A stretch of 64,000 nt of DNA, taken from positions 1 to 64,000 of the forward strand of contig NZ_CABVQC010000052.1 in NCBI RefSeq assembly GCF_902499175.1. Reading direction: 5' to 3'. Below the pieces are notes generated by a model. That model did not search any database, was not told the origin of the DNA, and was given only the letters and a program-made list of their open reading frames with translations. The stretch is from Burkholderia aenigmatica (lineage in GTDB: Bacteria > Pseudomonadota > Gammaproteobacteria > Burkholderiales > Burkholderiaceae). A program made the position numbers and the translations under genes. Shown here piece by piece: positions 34,278 through 43,993 of this stretch. Each line of letters opens with the position of its first letter. The stretch's first letter is position 1.

Positions 34278-35864
34278 TCAGAACGAATAGATGAACTGCA
34301 TTCCGGCGAGATCGTTGCTGCGCGAGTACGTACCGTTGCTCTTCAGGAACACCGGATGGTTCGCCGCGTCGTGGCGGTATTCGAGCTTCACGGTGATCTG
34401 CTGCGTCGGATAGAACAGCAGGTCGGCCGTGATCGCGTAGCGCTGCGCGCCCTTGCACTCGGTGCCGTTGCTCGACGAGCCGTGGAAGCACGCCGGATCG
34501 ATGCCGAAGCCGCTCGACCCGTTCAGCGACGGATTGCCGCCCGCGAGCCCGTACTGGATGTTGGTGCCGCCGCCGCCGTTCGACGTGTTGTTCAGGTAGT
34601 CGAAACGCAGCGTCGCGCCCATGCGGCCGACCCACGACGTCGTCCACTTCGTATGGCCGAGCAACGACATCCCGTACCAGCGGGCGGTACCGCCGTTCCA
34701 TGCACCCTTCTGCAACTCGCCGTAATCGACCTGCGCGTTGACCTGGGTCTTGTCGTGCGTATAGGTCACGTCGGCCTCCACGTACTTGTAGAGACCGGTC
34801 GGCGACGAGCCGTTGCACTGGTAACCGTAGCCGCCCGGCGTCGCGCACGGCGAGAACAGCGACTGCCGGCCGAGCATCCCGGAGATGCCGAAGTCGAAGG
34901 CGGTCGATGTCGCGTTGTCAAAGCGCGCGGTGATCGTCGGCGTCCAGTTGGTCTTCGTCGTGTTGTTCGCCGCGTTCGCGATCGCGCCGGCGGTGCGCAG
35001 CACCTCGTTGCCGATCACGACCTGCCAGAAGCGCGTCATCGCCGCGTTGGAGCCCTTCAGCCCGACGCCGATCAGGTTGCCCGGTTCGCTGAAGTCGTAC
35101 AACAGCCCGTGCGTGAGCGTCAGCATCTGGTTCGACGGCTGCACCTCGTAGCCGGCGAGGCTCGGCATCATCCCGACCTCGAAGGTGCGCGTCGTGCTGA
35201 GCGGCACCGTGACCACCGCCTGCGTGATGATGTTGTTGCCGATGCCGCCGTGCGAATTGCTGAACACGTTGCCGAAGCCACGGTTCGGCTGGATCACGAC
35301 CTCCGCCGACGGCGCCATCGGGCCGACGCCGAAGGTCTTCTTGATGTCGAGGTAGACGTCGCCGATCGTGCTGTTGAAGTAGTCGTACGCACCCGGATCG
35401 TGGTTCAGGAACTGGAAGCCGGACGTGCGCTGCGCGCGGTTGAACAGATACACGGGATCGACGTAGCCGGTGATGCTCAGGCCCGCGAGCGGGCCGGTGG
35501 TCGCCGCTTCCTGCAGCGAGTCGACCTTCAGCGATGCGTTCGCGATCTGCTCGCGCATCTGCTGCAGGTCGTCGTTCGTGAATGCCGGCGCCGAGTCGGC
35601 GGCCGGCGCGGCGGCCGCTGCCGTGTTGATCGAACCGATCTTCGCGCCGCCCGAGGCGGCGGTGGCAGTTGCAGTCGTTGCCGCGCCTGCAGGCTTCGCC
35701 GCCAGCATGCTCGCGCGCAGCTCGTTCACCTGCTGCTGCAACGCCGTGACCTGCGCCTGCAGTGCCTTCATCTTGCTCGAGTCGGTCGCCTGCGGCGTGT
35801 GCGCGAATGCCGAAGCGGCTTCGAACGCGAGCACGCACAGCGCCGTCATGTGTTTGATTTTCAT
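34278..35864 (-). CDS. DUF3138-family outer-membrane porin
   Basis: 528 aa. Signal peptide ending ASAFA; a Gln/Leu-rich coiled coil near residues 32-55 (KMKALQAQVTALQQQVNEL) of the kind that trimerises porin N-termini; an Ala/Thr-rich linker; then a beta-barrel with alternating strands ending MQFIYSF with terminal Phe. This matches Burkholderia proteins assigned to DUF3138. It probably gives the substrate of the PotF-like binding protein access to the periplasm. Confidence 0.85.
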   Translation of the reverse strand: MKIKHMTALCVLAFEAASAFAHTPQATDSSKMKALQAQVTALQQQVNELRASMLAAKPAGAATTATATAASGGAKIGSINTAAAAAPAADSAPAFTNDDLQQMREQIANASLKVDSLQEAATTGPLAGLSITGYVDPVYLFNRAQRTSGFQFLNHDPGAYDYFNSTIGDVYLDIKKTFGVGPMAPSAEVVIQPNRGFGNVFSNSHGGIGNNIITQAVVTVPLSTTRTFEVGMMPSLAGYEVQPSNQMLTLTHGLLYDFSEPGNLIGVGLKGSNAAMTRFWQVVIGNEVLRTAGAIANAANNTTKTNWTPTITARFDNATSTAFDFGISGMLGRQSLFSPCATPGGYGYQCNGSSPTGLYKYVEADVTYTHDKTQVNAQVDYGELQKGAWNGGTARWYGMSLLGHTKWTTSWVGRMGATLRFDYLNNTSNGGGGTNIQYGLAGGNPSLNGSSGFGIDPACFHGSSSNGTECKGAQRYAITADLLFYPTQQITVKLEYRHDAANHPVFLKSNGTYSRSNDLAGMQFIYSF

Positions 35865-35961
35865 GTCGTGGGTGGTCGTCGGGACGAGCGCGCCCCCGCC
35901 CGCCGCGATGAGCGGCGGGGCGCGCGAAAGGTAGACGGGAGTGGGGAGAGCGGCGGCCGGC

Positions 35962-37077
35962 TTACTCGGTCTTCAGCTTCGTCCAGAGACGGTTCTGCAG
36001 ACGCATCAGCTCAGGCGGAACCGGCTTGCTGAGGCTCAGCTTGCGGATCACGTCGGCGGGCGGGAATACGGCGGGATCGCTCGTCACTTCGGCGCGCACC
36101 AGGTGCTTCGACGACGGCACGGCCGACGGGTACGACGTGTCGTTGGTCAGGTTCGCGCTCTCCTTCTCCGACAGCACGAAGTTGACGAACTTCAGCGCGG
36201 CGTCCGGGTGCGGCGCATCCTTCGGCACCGCCATCATGTCGAACCACATCGCGCTGCCCTCGGCGGGGATCACGTACTTGATGTGATACGGCTTCTTCGC
36301 GGAAGCAGCCGCGATCCGCGCGGAGTTCACGTCGCCCGACCAGCCGAGCGCGAGGCAGATGTCGCCGCCCGCGAGGTCGTTGATGTAGCTGCTCGAATTG
36401 AACTGCGTGATGTACGGCCGCACCGTCTTCAGCAGCTCGTACGCGGCCTGGTAGTCGGCCGGGTTCGTCGTGTTCGGATCCTTCTTCAGGTACACGAACG
36501 CCATCCCGAACGCGTCGACCGGCGAATCGAGCACCGATATGCCGCAGTGCTTCAGCTTCTGCGCGTACTTCGGGTCGAATAGCAGCGCCCAGCTGTCGAG
36601 CGGCGCGTCGTTGCCGAGCGCGGCCTTCACCTTCTCGACGTTCATCCCGAGCCCGTCGGTGCCCCAGGTCCACGGAATGCCGAACTGGTTACCCGGATCG
36701 TCCTTCGCGAGCACCTTCATGATTTCCGGATCGAGCAGCCCGTAGTTCGGCACCTGGCTCTTGTCGATCTTGCGGTAGATGCCGGCCTGCAGTTGCCGCG
36801 CCCAGAAGATGTCGGACGGCACGACCACGTCATAACCCGACGTGCCTGACAGCAGCTTCGCCTGCAGCGTCTCGTTCGAATCGAACTCCTGGTAGACCAC
36901 CTTGATGCCGGTCGCCTTCTCGAAGTTCGCGATCGTCGCCTTGCCGATCGAGTTGCCCCAGTTGTACACGTTGACGACGTCCGCCGCGTGCGCGACCGGC
37001 GCGCCGGCCCACAGGACGCCGCCCAGCGCGAGCGCCGCGCATGCCGTTTTCAGATGCTTGCTCCAATCCCCTGCCAT
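35962..37077 (-). CDS. PotF/PotD-like polyamine-type binding protein, orphan
   Basis: 371 aa. Signal peptide ending PVAHA. The mature protein begins DVVNVYNWGNSIGKATIANFEKATGIKV, as in putrescine/spermidine binding proteins, with PSDIFWARQLQAG and IPWTWGTDGLG in the pocket. ABC-transporter permease and ATPase genes are absent from the window. The start ATG at 37077 has GGAGG upstream; a 39-codon upstream extension is rejected. Operon with the porin and C45 hydrolase; the promoter element lies at 37139-37186. Confidence 0.9.
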   Translation of the reverse strand: MAGDWSKHLKTACAALALGGVLWAGAPVAHAADVVNVYNWGNSIGKATIANFEKATGIKVVYQEFDSNETLQAKLLSGTSGYDVVVPSDIFWARQLQAGIYRKIDKSQVPNYGLLDPEIMKVLAKDDPGNQFGIPWTWGTDGLGMNVEKVKAALGNDAPLDSWALLFDPKYAQKLKHCGISVLDSPVDAFGMAFVYLKKDPNTTNPADYQAAYELLKTVRPYITQFNSSSYINDLAGGDICLALGWSGDVNSARIAAASAKKPYHIKYVIPAEGSAMWFDMMAVPKDAPHPDAALKFVNFVLSEKESANLTNDTSYPSAVPSSKHLVRAEVTSDPAVFPPADVIRKLSLSKPVPPELMRLQNRLWTKLKTE

Positions 37078-37138
37078 GGTTTCCTCCGTCGATATCATGA
37101 TCCGCTCGCGATGAACGGTGTGTGCTTCGGTCCGGAAA

Positions 37139-37186
37139 AATGTAGCCAGAGGAAATTGGCCGGTCTGCCCTGCCAATAGGGGGACA
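37139..37186 (-). promoter_or_regulatory. predicted LuxR-type activator box and -10 of the PotF-like operon
   Basis: Reading on the minus strand: TGTCCCCC (37186-37179), 8 bp, GGGCAGACCGG (37170-37160), then exactly 15 bp and a -10 like TACATT (37144-37139). The same element and the same 15-bp distance occur at the amidohydrolase and cupin promoters. The box centre falls near -41, where LuxR-type activators bind. Confidence 0.68.
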
Positions 37187-37288
37187 CGCCGCACAATCGG
37201 GGCATCCGGTTCCGGACGGCGGCCCCGATCGGCACAACACGGAAGCGATATGAAAGCTTCCGCTGCCGCTTCGTCAGCGTAAAACCGC

Positions 37289-39019
37289 TCAGGATGCCTG
37301 CACGCCCGTGCGCACGCCGAAGTCCTCGCCCACGTGCGTGACGCGGCCGTCCATCATCGTCAGCGCGACGTCGATGCGGCCGATGTCGTACTGGCCGACC
37401 TCGAACAGGTCGTTTTCCAGCACGACGAGATCCGCGCGCTTGCCGGGCGTGAGCGAGCCGACCTCGTGCTCCATCCCGAGCTGGTACGCGCCGTGGATCG
37501 TGTACGCGGCGATCAGCTGCGGAATGCTCAGGCGCTCGGCGAGGTCCGGAAACACCGGCGCATCGGGCTCGCCCGCGAGCTGGCGCGTATGGCCCGACTC
37601 GATGTGTTCGAGCGGCTTGTGCTGGCAGCGGCACTGGCACGCGAGGCCGTCCATGCCGATCGACACCGTCACGCCTTCGTCGAGGAACGTGCGGAACTTG
37701 TACATGTTGCTCCAGCGCGCGTGGCCGTAGTGGTCGCGCAGCTGCTCGGTGTATGCGTCGACCACGCCCCACTGCAGCTGCGTGTTCGCCATCACGCCCG
37801 TGCGGCGGAAGCGCGGGATGTCGTCCGGATGCGTGAGGAACGCGTGCGTGATCACGTGGCGGCGGTCGCGCGGCGGGTTCGTGCGGTTGACCGCGTCGAA
37901 GCCGTCGAGCGCCATCCGCACCGCCGCGTCGCCCACGCAATGCACCATCACGTTCGCGTTCGCGCGATCGGCTTCGACGAGGTAGCGGTTGAACGTATCG
38001 GCCGGCATCGTCGGCGCGCCGCAGGTGTCGGGGCGGTCCGCGTACGGTTCGAGCAGGTAGGCGGTGTGGTTCGCCTCGGTGCCGTCGAGGAACAGCTTCA
38101 GCGCGCGCGCCTTCACGAGCGGCGAATCGTACTGCTCGCGGTATTTGACGAGCGTGCCGACCGGATCGTCGATCTCGCCGATCACCGCGACGCTGCCCAC
38201 CACGCGCAGCTTCAGGTCGCCCGCGCGCTCCATCGTCTGCAGCGTCTCGTACAGCAGCGACTGGTCGCCGCTCGCGTCGAAGAAGCCCGCATCGAACACG
38301 GTCGTCACGCCGGCCGCGCACAGCTTCTTCTGCCACGGCGGGATCGATTTCAGGTACAGGTCGATGCCGGTCGGCAGCAGGCCGGCCGCGCTGATCCGCT
38401 GCAACACCAGCGAATACGCAGCGCCGTCGACGATCAGGCCGGTCGGCTCGCCGGTCACGGCGTCCTTCTCGAACCAGCTCGCGCCTTCCTGCACGGGCGG
38501 CGTCGATGCGTCGATGCCGGCGATCTCCAGCGCCTTCGAGTTCACCCACATCGAATGGAAATCGGTCGACAACAGGCACACCGGGCGATCCGCGCAGATC
38601 GCGTCGAGCGTCTCCTTGCGCAGCAGCGCCGGCGGAATCGTCGCCTGGATCCAGCCCATCCCGGTGATCGCCGGCTCGTCCGGATGCGATTCGACGTAGT
38701 CGCGCAGCGCGCCGAGCACCTTCTGCGGATCCTCGTAGTTCACGAACGCCTGGAACGCGAACGCGGTCGTCTCGAAGTGCCAGTGCGATTCGACGAAGCC
38801 CGGCAGCACGAGCCGGCCGGCCGCGTCGACGACCTTCGTGTCCGCGCCGATGTACGCCTGCACGGCCGCCGTATCGCCGACGTGGACGATCCGGCCGCCG
38901 CGCACGGCGACGGCCTGCGCCCAGGGCTTGTGCGGGTCGACGGTGTAGACCTTCGCGTTGGTGAGGATGAAATCCGCCGGCGTCGAATCTTTTGCGGCGT
39001 GCGTCGGTTGCATCTGCAT
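37289..39019 (-). CDS. YtcJ-like metal-dependent amidohydrolase
   Basis: 576 aa. Amidohydrolase-3 fold. An N-terminal beta-sandwich strand set (ILTNAKVYTVD) is followed by the metal site HWHFE (residues about 78-82), the barrel His in MVHCVGDAAV and ITHAF, and the Asp in SIGMDG. C-terminal strands have LTPGKRADLVVLENDLF. No signal peptide. Family members hydrolyse amides or carbamoyl-type compounds. I use the first ATG of MQMQPTH (39019). The frame continues about 300 codons upstream, but there it is the shadow of luxR1. Confidence 0.9.
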   Translation of the reverse strand: MQMQPTHAAKDSTPADFILTNAKVYTVDPHKPWAQAVAVRGGRIVHVGDTAAVQAYIGADTKVVDAAGRLVLPGFVESHWHFETTAFAFQAFVNYEDPQKVLGALRDYVESHPDEPAITGMGWIQATIPPALLRKETLDAICADRPVCLLSTDFHSMWVNSKALEIAGIDASTPPVQEGASWFEKDAVTGEPTGLIVDGAAYSLVLQRISAAGLLPTGIDLYLKSIPPWQKKLCAAGVTTVFDAGFFDASGDQSLLYETLQTMERAGDLKLRVVGSVAVIGEIDDPVGTLVKYREQYDSPLVKARALKLFLDGTEANHTAYLLEPYADRPDTCGAPTMPADTFNRYLVEADRANANVMVHCVGDAAVRMALDGFDAVNRTNPPRDRRHVITHAFLTHPDDIPRFRRTGVMANTQLQWGVVDAYTEQLRDHYGHARWSNMYKFRTFLDEGVTVSIGMDGLACQCRCQHKPLEHIESGHTRQLAGEPDAPVFPDLAERLSIPQLIAAYTIHGAYQLGMEHEVGSLTPGKRADLVVLENDLFEVGQYDIGRIDVALTMMDGRVTHVGEDFGVRTGVQAS

Positions 39020-39059
39020 GGCCTGTCCTTTCTGGTGATCAGGTTTTCGAAGTGCTTTC

Positions 39060-39108
39060 ACTATAGGCAGACGATTCGCGCCGGTATGCCCCCCCGCCGC
39101 GGGGGCTC
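39060..39108 (-). promoter_or_regulatory. predicted LuxR-type activator box and -10 of the amidohydrolase
   Basis: Minus strand: GAGCCCCC, about 9 bp, then GGGCATACCGG (39091-39081), then 15 bp (39080-39066) and TATAGT (39065-39060). The right half-site is identical to that at the cupin promoter. Additional half-sites GGGGACA (near 39153) and TGTCCCC (near 39232) lie between here and luxR1 and could serve that divergent gene. Confidence 0.68.
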
Positions 39109-39256
39109 GGGCGAATTCCGGCCACCGCGCGCCCGTTCTTGTCGTCGTTTTGGGGACAACGCGCGAAATCCACCGCGCGAATCCGGTGAATTCCCGGCTG
39201 ACGCGTGCACGGCGTTCGCGTAACGTCGCGCTGTCCCCTGCCCTCCACGCCCGACC

Positions 39257-40087
39257 ATGCGACTTCTCCAGCCCGACCCCGCCGCCCGCGGCCACTACCT
39301 GATCGGCGTGCGCCCCGACACGCTCGGCGCCACGTTGCGCGCGGTCGGCACGCCGGATTTCGTCGGCGCGGTCACGGCGTTCGTCAACGACAGCATCGAC
39401 GCCGACGCCGTGCACCTCGAACGCTGGCGAGCCGATACGGGCAGCACGTCCGGTTTCGTCGTCGAATGGCTCGGCAGCGGCAGCCTGCGTTTCGCGGCCG
39501 ATACGCTGCGCGTGATGGATGTCTATTACCAGGACTACTGCCAGGTCGATCCGCTGGTCGCGCCGCTGCGCGGCAAGGCCGGCACGCTGCTGGTGCAGCG
39601 CCATGTCGACGGCATCGCGCAGGGCGAATTCCGCCGCCGGATCTTCGACGAGCCCGGCATCGCGCAGGAATGCCTGCTGGTGCACGGCAACGCGCACCTG
39701 CAGTACGCGCTCGGACTCGCGCGCACCGTCGGCCGGGCCGCGTTCACGACGGACGAGCTGTTCCACTTCCGGCAGATGGTCGACCTGCTGTTCCCGATGT
39801 TCGAGCTGCATGCGCGCACCTGCGCGGCGCGGCGCGTGGCGGCGGTGTCGGTGAATGCCGCGTCGCAGGCAGGCTTCGACGCGCGCCTCGAACGGCAGGA
39901 CGTGCAGCTGTCGCGCCGCGAGCACGAGATCTGCCGGCTGATGCTGTGCGGGCGCTCGGTGCCCGAGGCCGCGCAGCAGCTCGACGTGAAGCTGTCGACG
40001 GCCGAGTCGTACGTGAAGCGCGCGTTTGCGAAGCTCGGCGTGCGCACGCGTCGAGAGCTGTTCGACTGGGTGCTGGTCGACTGCTGA
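39257..40087 (+). CDS. LuxR-family regulator (LuxR1), amine-region
   Basis: 276 aa. C-terminal GerE helix-turn-helix: LSRREHEICRLMLCGRSVPE and LSTAESYVKRAFAKLGVRTR. The 200-residue N-terminal domain (with VYYQDYCQVDPLVAPLRGKAGT) is shared with the paralogue at 44536 but does not show the acyl-homoserine-lactone domain, so I class it as a solo LuxR regulator. It is divergent from the amidohydrolase and 237 bp from it. Confidence 0.9.
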   Translation: MRLLQPDPAARGHYLIGVRPDTLGATLRAVGTPDFVGAVTAFVNDSIDADAVHLERWRADTGSTSGFVVEWLGSGSLRFAADTLRVMDVYYQDYCQVDPLVAPLRGKAGTLLVQRHVDGIAQGEFRRRIFDEPGIAQECLLVHGNAHLQYALGLARTVGRAAFTTDELFHFRQMVDLLFPMFELHARTCAARRVAAVSVNAASQAGFDARLERQDVQLSRREHEICRLMLCGRSVPEAAQQLDVKLSTAESYVKRAFAKLGVRTRRELFDWVLVDC

Positions 40088-40102
40088 ACGCGTAGCGCGT
40101 GC

Positions 40103-41023
40103 TTATGCGGCCAGTGCGGCCGCCTTGATGTTGAACGCGCGTAGCAGGTCCTCGCAGAATGCGTCGACGATCGGCTTGTCGCTTGCGCTGCGCTTCATCG
40201 CGAGATGCAGCGGCACATCGAAGCTGAACGTCGTGCGGCCGACGGCCTTCACGAGCCCGCGCTGCTCGAACGGCTCCGCGTAATGCGCGGGCAGGTAGCC
40301 GAGATGGCCGCCTGACAGGATCAGGATCGTCGCGGCCTCGATGCTGTCCGCACTCGCGGTCACGCGCCGCTCGGGCAGCGGATACTGCTCCTCCGGCACC
40401 GGATAGGTGCGCCATACCCAGTCGTGAAGCTGCAGGTCGTCCGCCGTCACGGGCCGCGACGCATGGAACAGCGGATGCCCGCGCCCGCAATAAATCACCT
40501 GCTGCTCGGTAAAGAGCGGCGTGTAGAGCAGCCCCGGCACGCGATGCCAGAAATAGCCGATCGCGAGATCGAGCTGGTTGTTGACGAGGCTTTCCTCGAG
40601 TTCCTGCGGCGACGCGACCTTCATCGCGAACGTGACGGCCTGGTCGCGCTTGCGGAACGCGCCGATCGCGTCGGCCACGCGCGCGTTCTCGACGAGCGGC
40701 GCCTGGCCGATCAGGCCGATCGACAGCGTGCCGACCAGCTTGCGATCGATGTCGCGCACGCGCGCGACGAATTCGGAGGTCGCCGCGACGAGCGTGCGCG
40801 CGGTGGCCGCGAAGCGCTCGCCCTTCGACGTCAGGCGAAAGCCGCCACGCCCGCGATCGCACAGCTTGAAGCCGACGCGCGCTTCGAGCGCCGACAGCTG
40901 CGTGCTGATGGTCGACTGCCGAACGCCGAGCGACGCCTCGGCGGCCGTGATGCCGCGTGCGTCGACGACGGCCAGAAAGACCCGGATGAGCCGGAGATCG
41001 AGATCGGAGGTATTCGAGAACAT
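40103..41023 (-). CDS. LysR-family transcriptional regulator
   Basis: 306 aa. N-terminal winged helix (LRLIRVFLAVVDARGITAAEASLGVRQSTIS) and a periplasmic-binding-like effector domain from about residue 95. It converges on luxR1 with 15 bp between stops and is codirectional with, but 133 bp downstream of, the MFS gene. The target is unknown; the flanking catabolic genes are the obvious candidates. Confidence 0.92.
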   Translation of the reverse strand: MFSNTSDLDLRLIRVFLAVVDARGITAAEASLGVRQSTISTQLSALEARVGFKLCDRGRGGFRLTSKGERFAATARTLVAATSEFVARVRDIDRKLVGTLSIGLIGQAPLVENARVADAIGAFRKRDQAVTFAMKVASPQELEESLVNNQLDLAIGYFWHRVPGLLYTPLFTEQQVIYCGRGHPLFHASRPVTADDLQLHDWVWRTYPVPEEQYPLPERRVTASADSIEAATILILSGGHLGYLPAHYAEPFEQRGLVKAVGRTTFSFDVPLHLAMKRSASDKPIVDAFCEDLLRAFNIKAAALAA

Positions 41024-41156
41024 GCTTCAAGCCGCTGCGCGTGTGCGCGTTACCCGGCCAGCCGGCACGATGCGCATCGCGCACCGCGCCTGCCGCCTGC
41101 GCCGATGAACCGAACCGGACGCGCGCCGCCATCGGCAGCGGCGCGCGTCGCCACCG

Positions 41157-42347
41157 TCATTCCGATACGACCGCGAGCGCGCGTTCCATCCCGAACACGG
41201 CCGGCCGCAGCCGCCGGTAGCAGAGGAACGCCACCGCGCACAGCACGATCGCCGCGATCAGCGCCGACTGCGTGCCCGCGCTCTCGATCAGCGAACCGCC
41301 CGCGACCGAGCCGACGCCATAGCCGAGCGCGACGCAGCCCGGCGACAGCGCGGCCGACTTGCCGACCAGGTCATACTGCGGAATCGTCGCGTAGATCAGC
41401 AGCGCGCCGCCGGTCCAGCAGCCGATGAAGACGATCGCGCCGAGCGTGAACGTCGCGGCCGATGCCGGCAGCGCGAGCAGCACGGCCGCAACCGCGCAGC
41501 CGCCGAGATTCACGAGCGCCCAGCGGCGCAGCCCCGCGCCCGCGCCGAGCTTCGGCATCGCCGCGCAGATCACGAGGCTCGCAATGTTAGCGATGCCGAG
41601 CACGAGCGACACCGACTTGCCGCTCAGGCCCGCCGTGGTACCGATCTTCTCGAGGAAGGTCCACACGACGCCGACGCCGCCGTACAGGGCGAGTTGCGCG
41701 CACAGCACCAGCATCGCGCCCTTGCGGTCGATGCGGCCGGCGACGCCGGCCGGCGCCGGTGAGGCCATCGTCTCGCCGCGGCGAAACAGCGGCGTCGCGA
41801 CCACGAACATGCCGAGCACGCACGCAACGAAACCGAACACGCCGTGCGCACCCCACGTGTCGCTCAGCATCGGGAAGATGTAGGCGAGCAGCACCATGCT
41901 CCACGTCACCTGCCCCATCAGCATGATCCCGAGATTGCGTTCCGGTGCGCGCGAATACGACAGGTAGCGCAACGCGATGCCGTTCAGCCCGCCCGAGCCG
42001 ACGCCCGCGATGAACTGCAACGCCGAATAGGCGACGAGCCCGTGCGTCGCGAGCGTGCCGAGGTTCGCGCCGGCCGCGAGCGTCACCGCACCCGCGAGCA
42101 CCCACCGGACCGGCTGGCGGCCGAGCACGAATGCGACGAGCAGCGTGCCCGTCGATTCGCCGAGCACCTCGATGAAGCTCGACAGCCCGAGCGCCGCTTC
42201 GCCGAAGCCCCAATGACGCTCGACCTGCCCGACGATCGCGGGCAGGCCGAGGAAGACCGTCGGCCCGAGCATGCCGAGCAGCAGCATCACGACGACGAAC
42301 AGCGCGTTTTCCTGTCGCGCCTCATCCTGCAGGTTGACTACATTCAT
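41157..42347 (-). CDS. MFS transporter of the FAD oxidase/cupin operon
   Basis: 396 aa, twelve membrane helices; starts at the ATG at 42347 (MNVVNLQDEARQ). No substrate-diagnostic motif that I recognise. It follows the FAD oxidoreductase by about 100 bp on the same strand, so it probably imports the amine that the oxidase uses. An open frame of 62 codons upstream is not protein-like. Confidence 0.88.
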   Translation of the reverse strand: MNVVNLQDEARQENALFVVVMLLLGMLGPTVFLGLPAIVGQVERHWGFGEAALGLSSFIEVLGESTGTLLVAFVLGRQPVRWVLAGAVTLAAGANLGTLATHGLVAYSALQFIAGVGSGGLNGIALRYLSYSRAPERNLGIMLMGQVTWSMVLLAYIFPMLSDTWGAHGVFGFVACVLGMFVVATPLFRRGETMASPAPAGVAGRIDRKGAMLVLCAQLALYGGVGVVWTFLEKIGTTAGLSGKSVSLVLGIANIASLVICAAMPKLGAGAGLRRWALVNLGGCAVAAVLLALPASAATFTLGAIVFIGCWTGGALLIYATIPQYDLVGKSAALSPGCVALGYGVGSVAGGSLIESAGTQSALIAAIVLCAVAFLCYRRLRPAVFGMERALAVVSE

Positions 42348-42450
42348 CTGGTGTCTCTCTCCGTGTCCGCGGCGCGGACCGTCTCCTCTGGGGATCGTTT
42401 TGGGTGTCGCTACGACGCGGCGGCCCGGCGCGGGGCCGCCACGTCGCCGC

Positions 42451-43908
42451 TTACATCGGGAAGCCCATCGCCTTGATGCCGCTGATCCACGCGCGCTTCC
42501 AGCCGCCTTCCGCATCCGCGCCATCGAACGCATGGAACGTGATCTTCGCGGCCATCCAGCGCATCGGTTCCGGCGGGATGTAGCTCGGGCTCTGGTTCGC
42601 GATGTCGAGCTTGCGCTCGGGGCTGTCGCGATCGAACAGGATGTTCAGCCCCATGAATGCGCCGAACCGGCTCGCCGCGACGCCGAAGCCCGTATAGCCG
42701 GCGACGAACACGGCCTTGTCGCCGAGATAGCGCTTCGCGAACACCGAGCCGCGCGAGCAGTAGTCGATCGGCCCGCCCCACGCGTGCGAGAAGCGCACGT
42801 CGCACAGTTGCGGGAACGTGCGGTAGAACGCTTCCGCGAGCCGGTAGTAGGTTTCGCGCTGGCCGTCCTGGTGCGGTTCCGGATCGCCGTCGAAGTGATA
42901 GCTCACCAGCCCGCCGAAGATGATGTTGTTGTTCTTCGTCAGACGGAAATAGTTGAGCTGCGTGCGCGTGTCGTACACGCCCTGGCGATTCTTCCAGCCG
43001 ATCCGCGCGAGCTGTTCGTCGGTGAGCGCCTCGGTTGCGAGCACGTGATCGCGCACCTGCATCACGCGACGGTTGATGTCGGGAATCCCGACTTTCGCGG
43101 TGCCGCTGCCGAACACGACGCGCGGCGCACGCACGCTGCCCTTCGGCGTCTTCACGAATACCGTGCTGCCTTCGTCGGTCACGGTCACGAGCGGCGTGTG
43201 TTCATACAGCTTCACGCCGAGCGACAGCGCCGCGCGCTTCAGCCCCCACGCGAGCTTCGCCGGGTGCACGATGCCGCTGCGGTTGCGCGACCACAGCGCG
43301 CCCGCGAACAGCGGCGAATTCAATTGTTCGAGCGTTTCCTCGCGATTCAGCAGCACGACGTTGTGGCCGTACTCGCGATGCAGGTCGTAATCGCCCTTCA
43401 GGTGCGCGATGTGCTCGGGATCGACCGCGACCGTCATCTCGCCGTTCCACTCGATGTCGGCGTCGATGTCGTATCGCTTGAGCGTGTCCTCGAAGCCGTC
43501 GAGGTTGTGATGGCCGAAGGCCTCGAGCTGCGCGATGTCGTTCGGGAACACGCGCACCGCGTTCGGCAGCCCGTGCATCACCGATGTCGAGATGATCCCG
43601 CCCGCACGGCCCGACGCGCCGTGCGCCACCTTGCCGGCCTCGATCAGCACCACGTTCAGGTGCGGCATCTGTTCCTTCGCCTGCACGGCCGCCCACAGCC
43701 CCGTGAAGCCGCCGCCGACGATCAGCAGATCGGCCGTCACGTCGCCGACGAGCTCCGGCTCGGTCGCAGGCGCCGCCGGGTTGTCGAGCCAGTACGGGAA
43801 CAGCTTCGTATTCGCGAGCGCCGCCTCGACGCCCAGTGCGACCGGCGCGCCACGCATTGCGTGCGCCTGCACCGGCGCAGTCTCTCTTGCTTTGACTTCC
43901 ATTTCCAT
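42451..43908 (-). CDS. FAD-dependent amine oxidase, gamma-glutamylputrescine oxidase-like
   Basis: 485 aa DAO-fold flavoprotein. Dinucleotide motif LLIVGGGFTGLWAAVQAKE near residue 62, then HGASGRAGGI, typical of PuuB/OrdL-type oxidases of primary amines, and a C-terminal GYTGFGVAAS. The group oxidises gamma-glutamyl-putrescine or related amines to aldehydes with H2O2. Start chosen at the ATG at 43908; ATGs at 43920 and 43902 are alternatives. Between the cupin and the MFS transporter in one operon. Confidence 0.85.
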   Translation of the reverse strand: MEMEVKARETAPVQAHAMRGAPVALGVEAALANTKLFPYWLDNPAAPATEPELVGDVTADLLIVGGGFTGLWAAVQAKEQMPHLNVVLIEAGKVAHGASGRAGGIISTSVMHGLPNAVRVFPNDIAQLEAFGHHNLDGFEDTLKRYDIDADIEWNGEMTVAVDPEHIAHLKGDYDLHREYGHNVVLLNREETLEQLNSPLFAGALWSRNRSGIVHPAKLAWGLKRAALSLGVKLYEHTPLVTVTDEGSTVFVKTPKGSVRAPRVVFGSGTAKVGIPDINRRVMQVRDHVLATEALTDEQLARIGWKNRQGVYDTRTQLNYFRLTKNNNIIFGGLVSYHFDGDPEPHQDGQRETYYRLAEAFYRTFPQLCDVRFSHAWGGPIDYCSRGSVFAKRYLGDKAVFVAGYTGFGVAASRFGAFMGLNILFDRDSPERKLDIANQSPSYIPPEPMRWMAAKITFHAFDGADAEGGWKRAWISGIKAMGFPM

Positions 43909-43993
43909 GATCCCAGCCATCACACGCGAAAAACGAAACCGCCGCCGGGCGCGCGTCACACGGACGACGACACCACGGCGGCGGCTTCGGACA

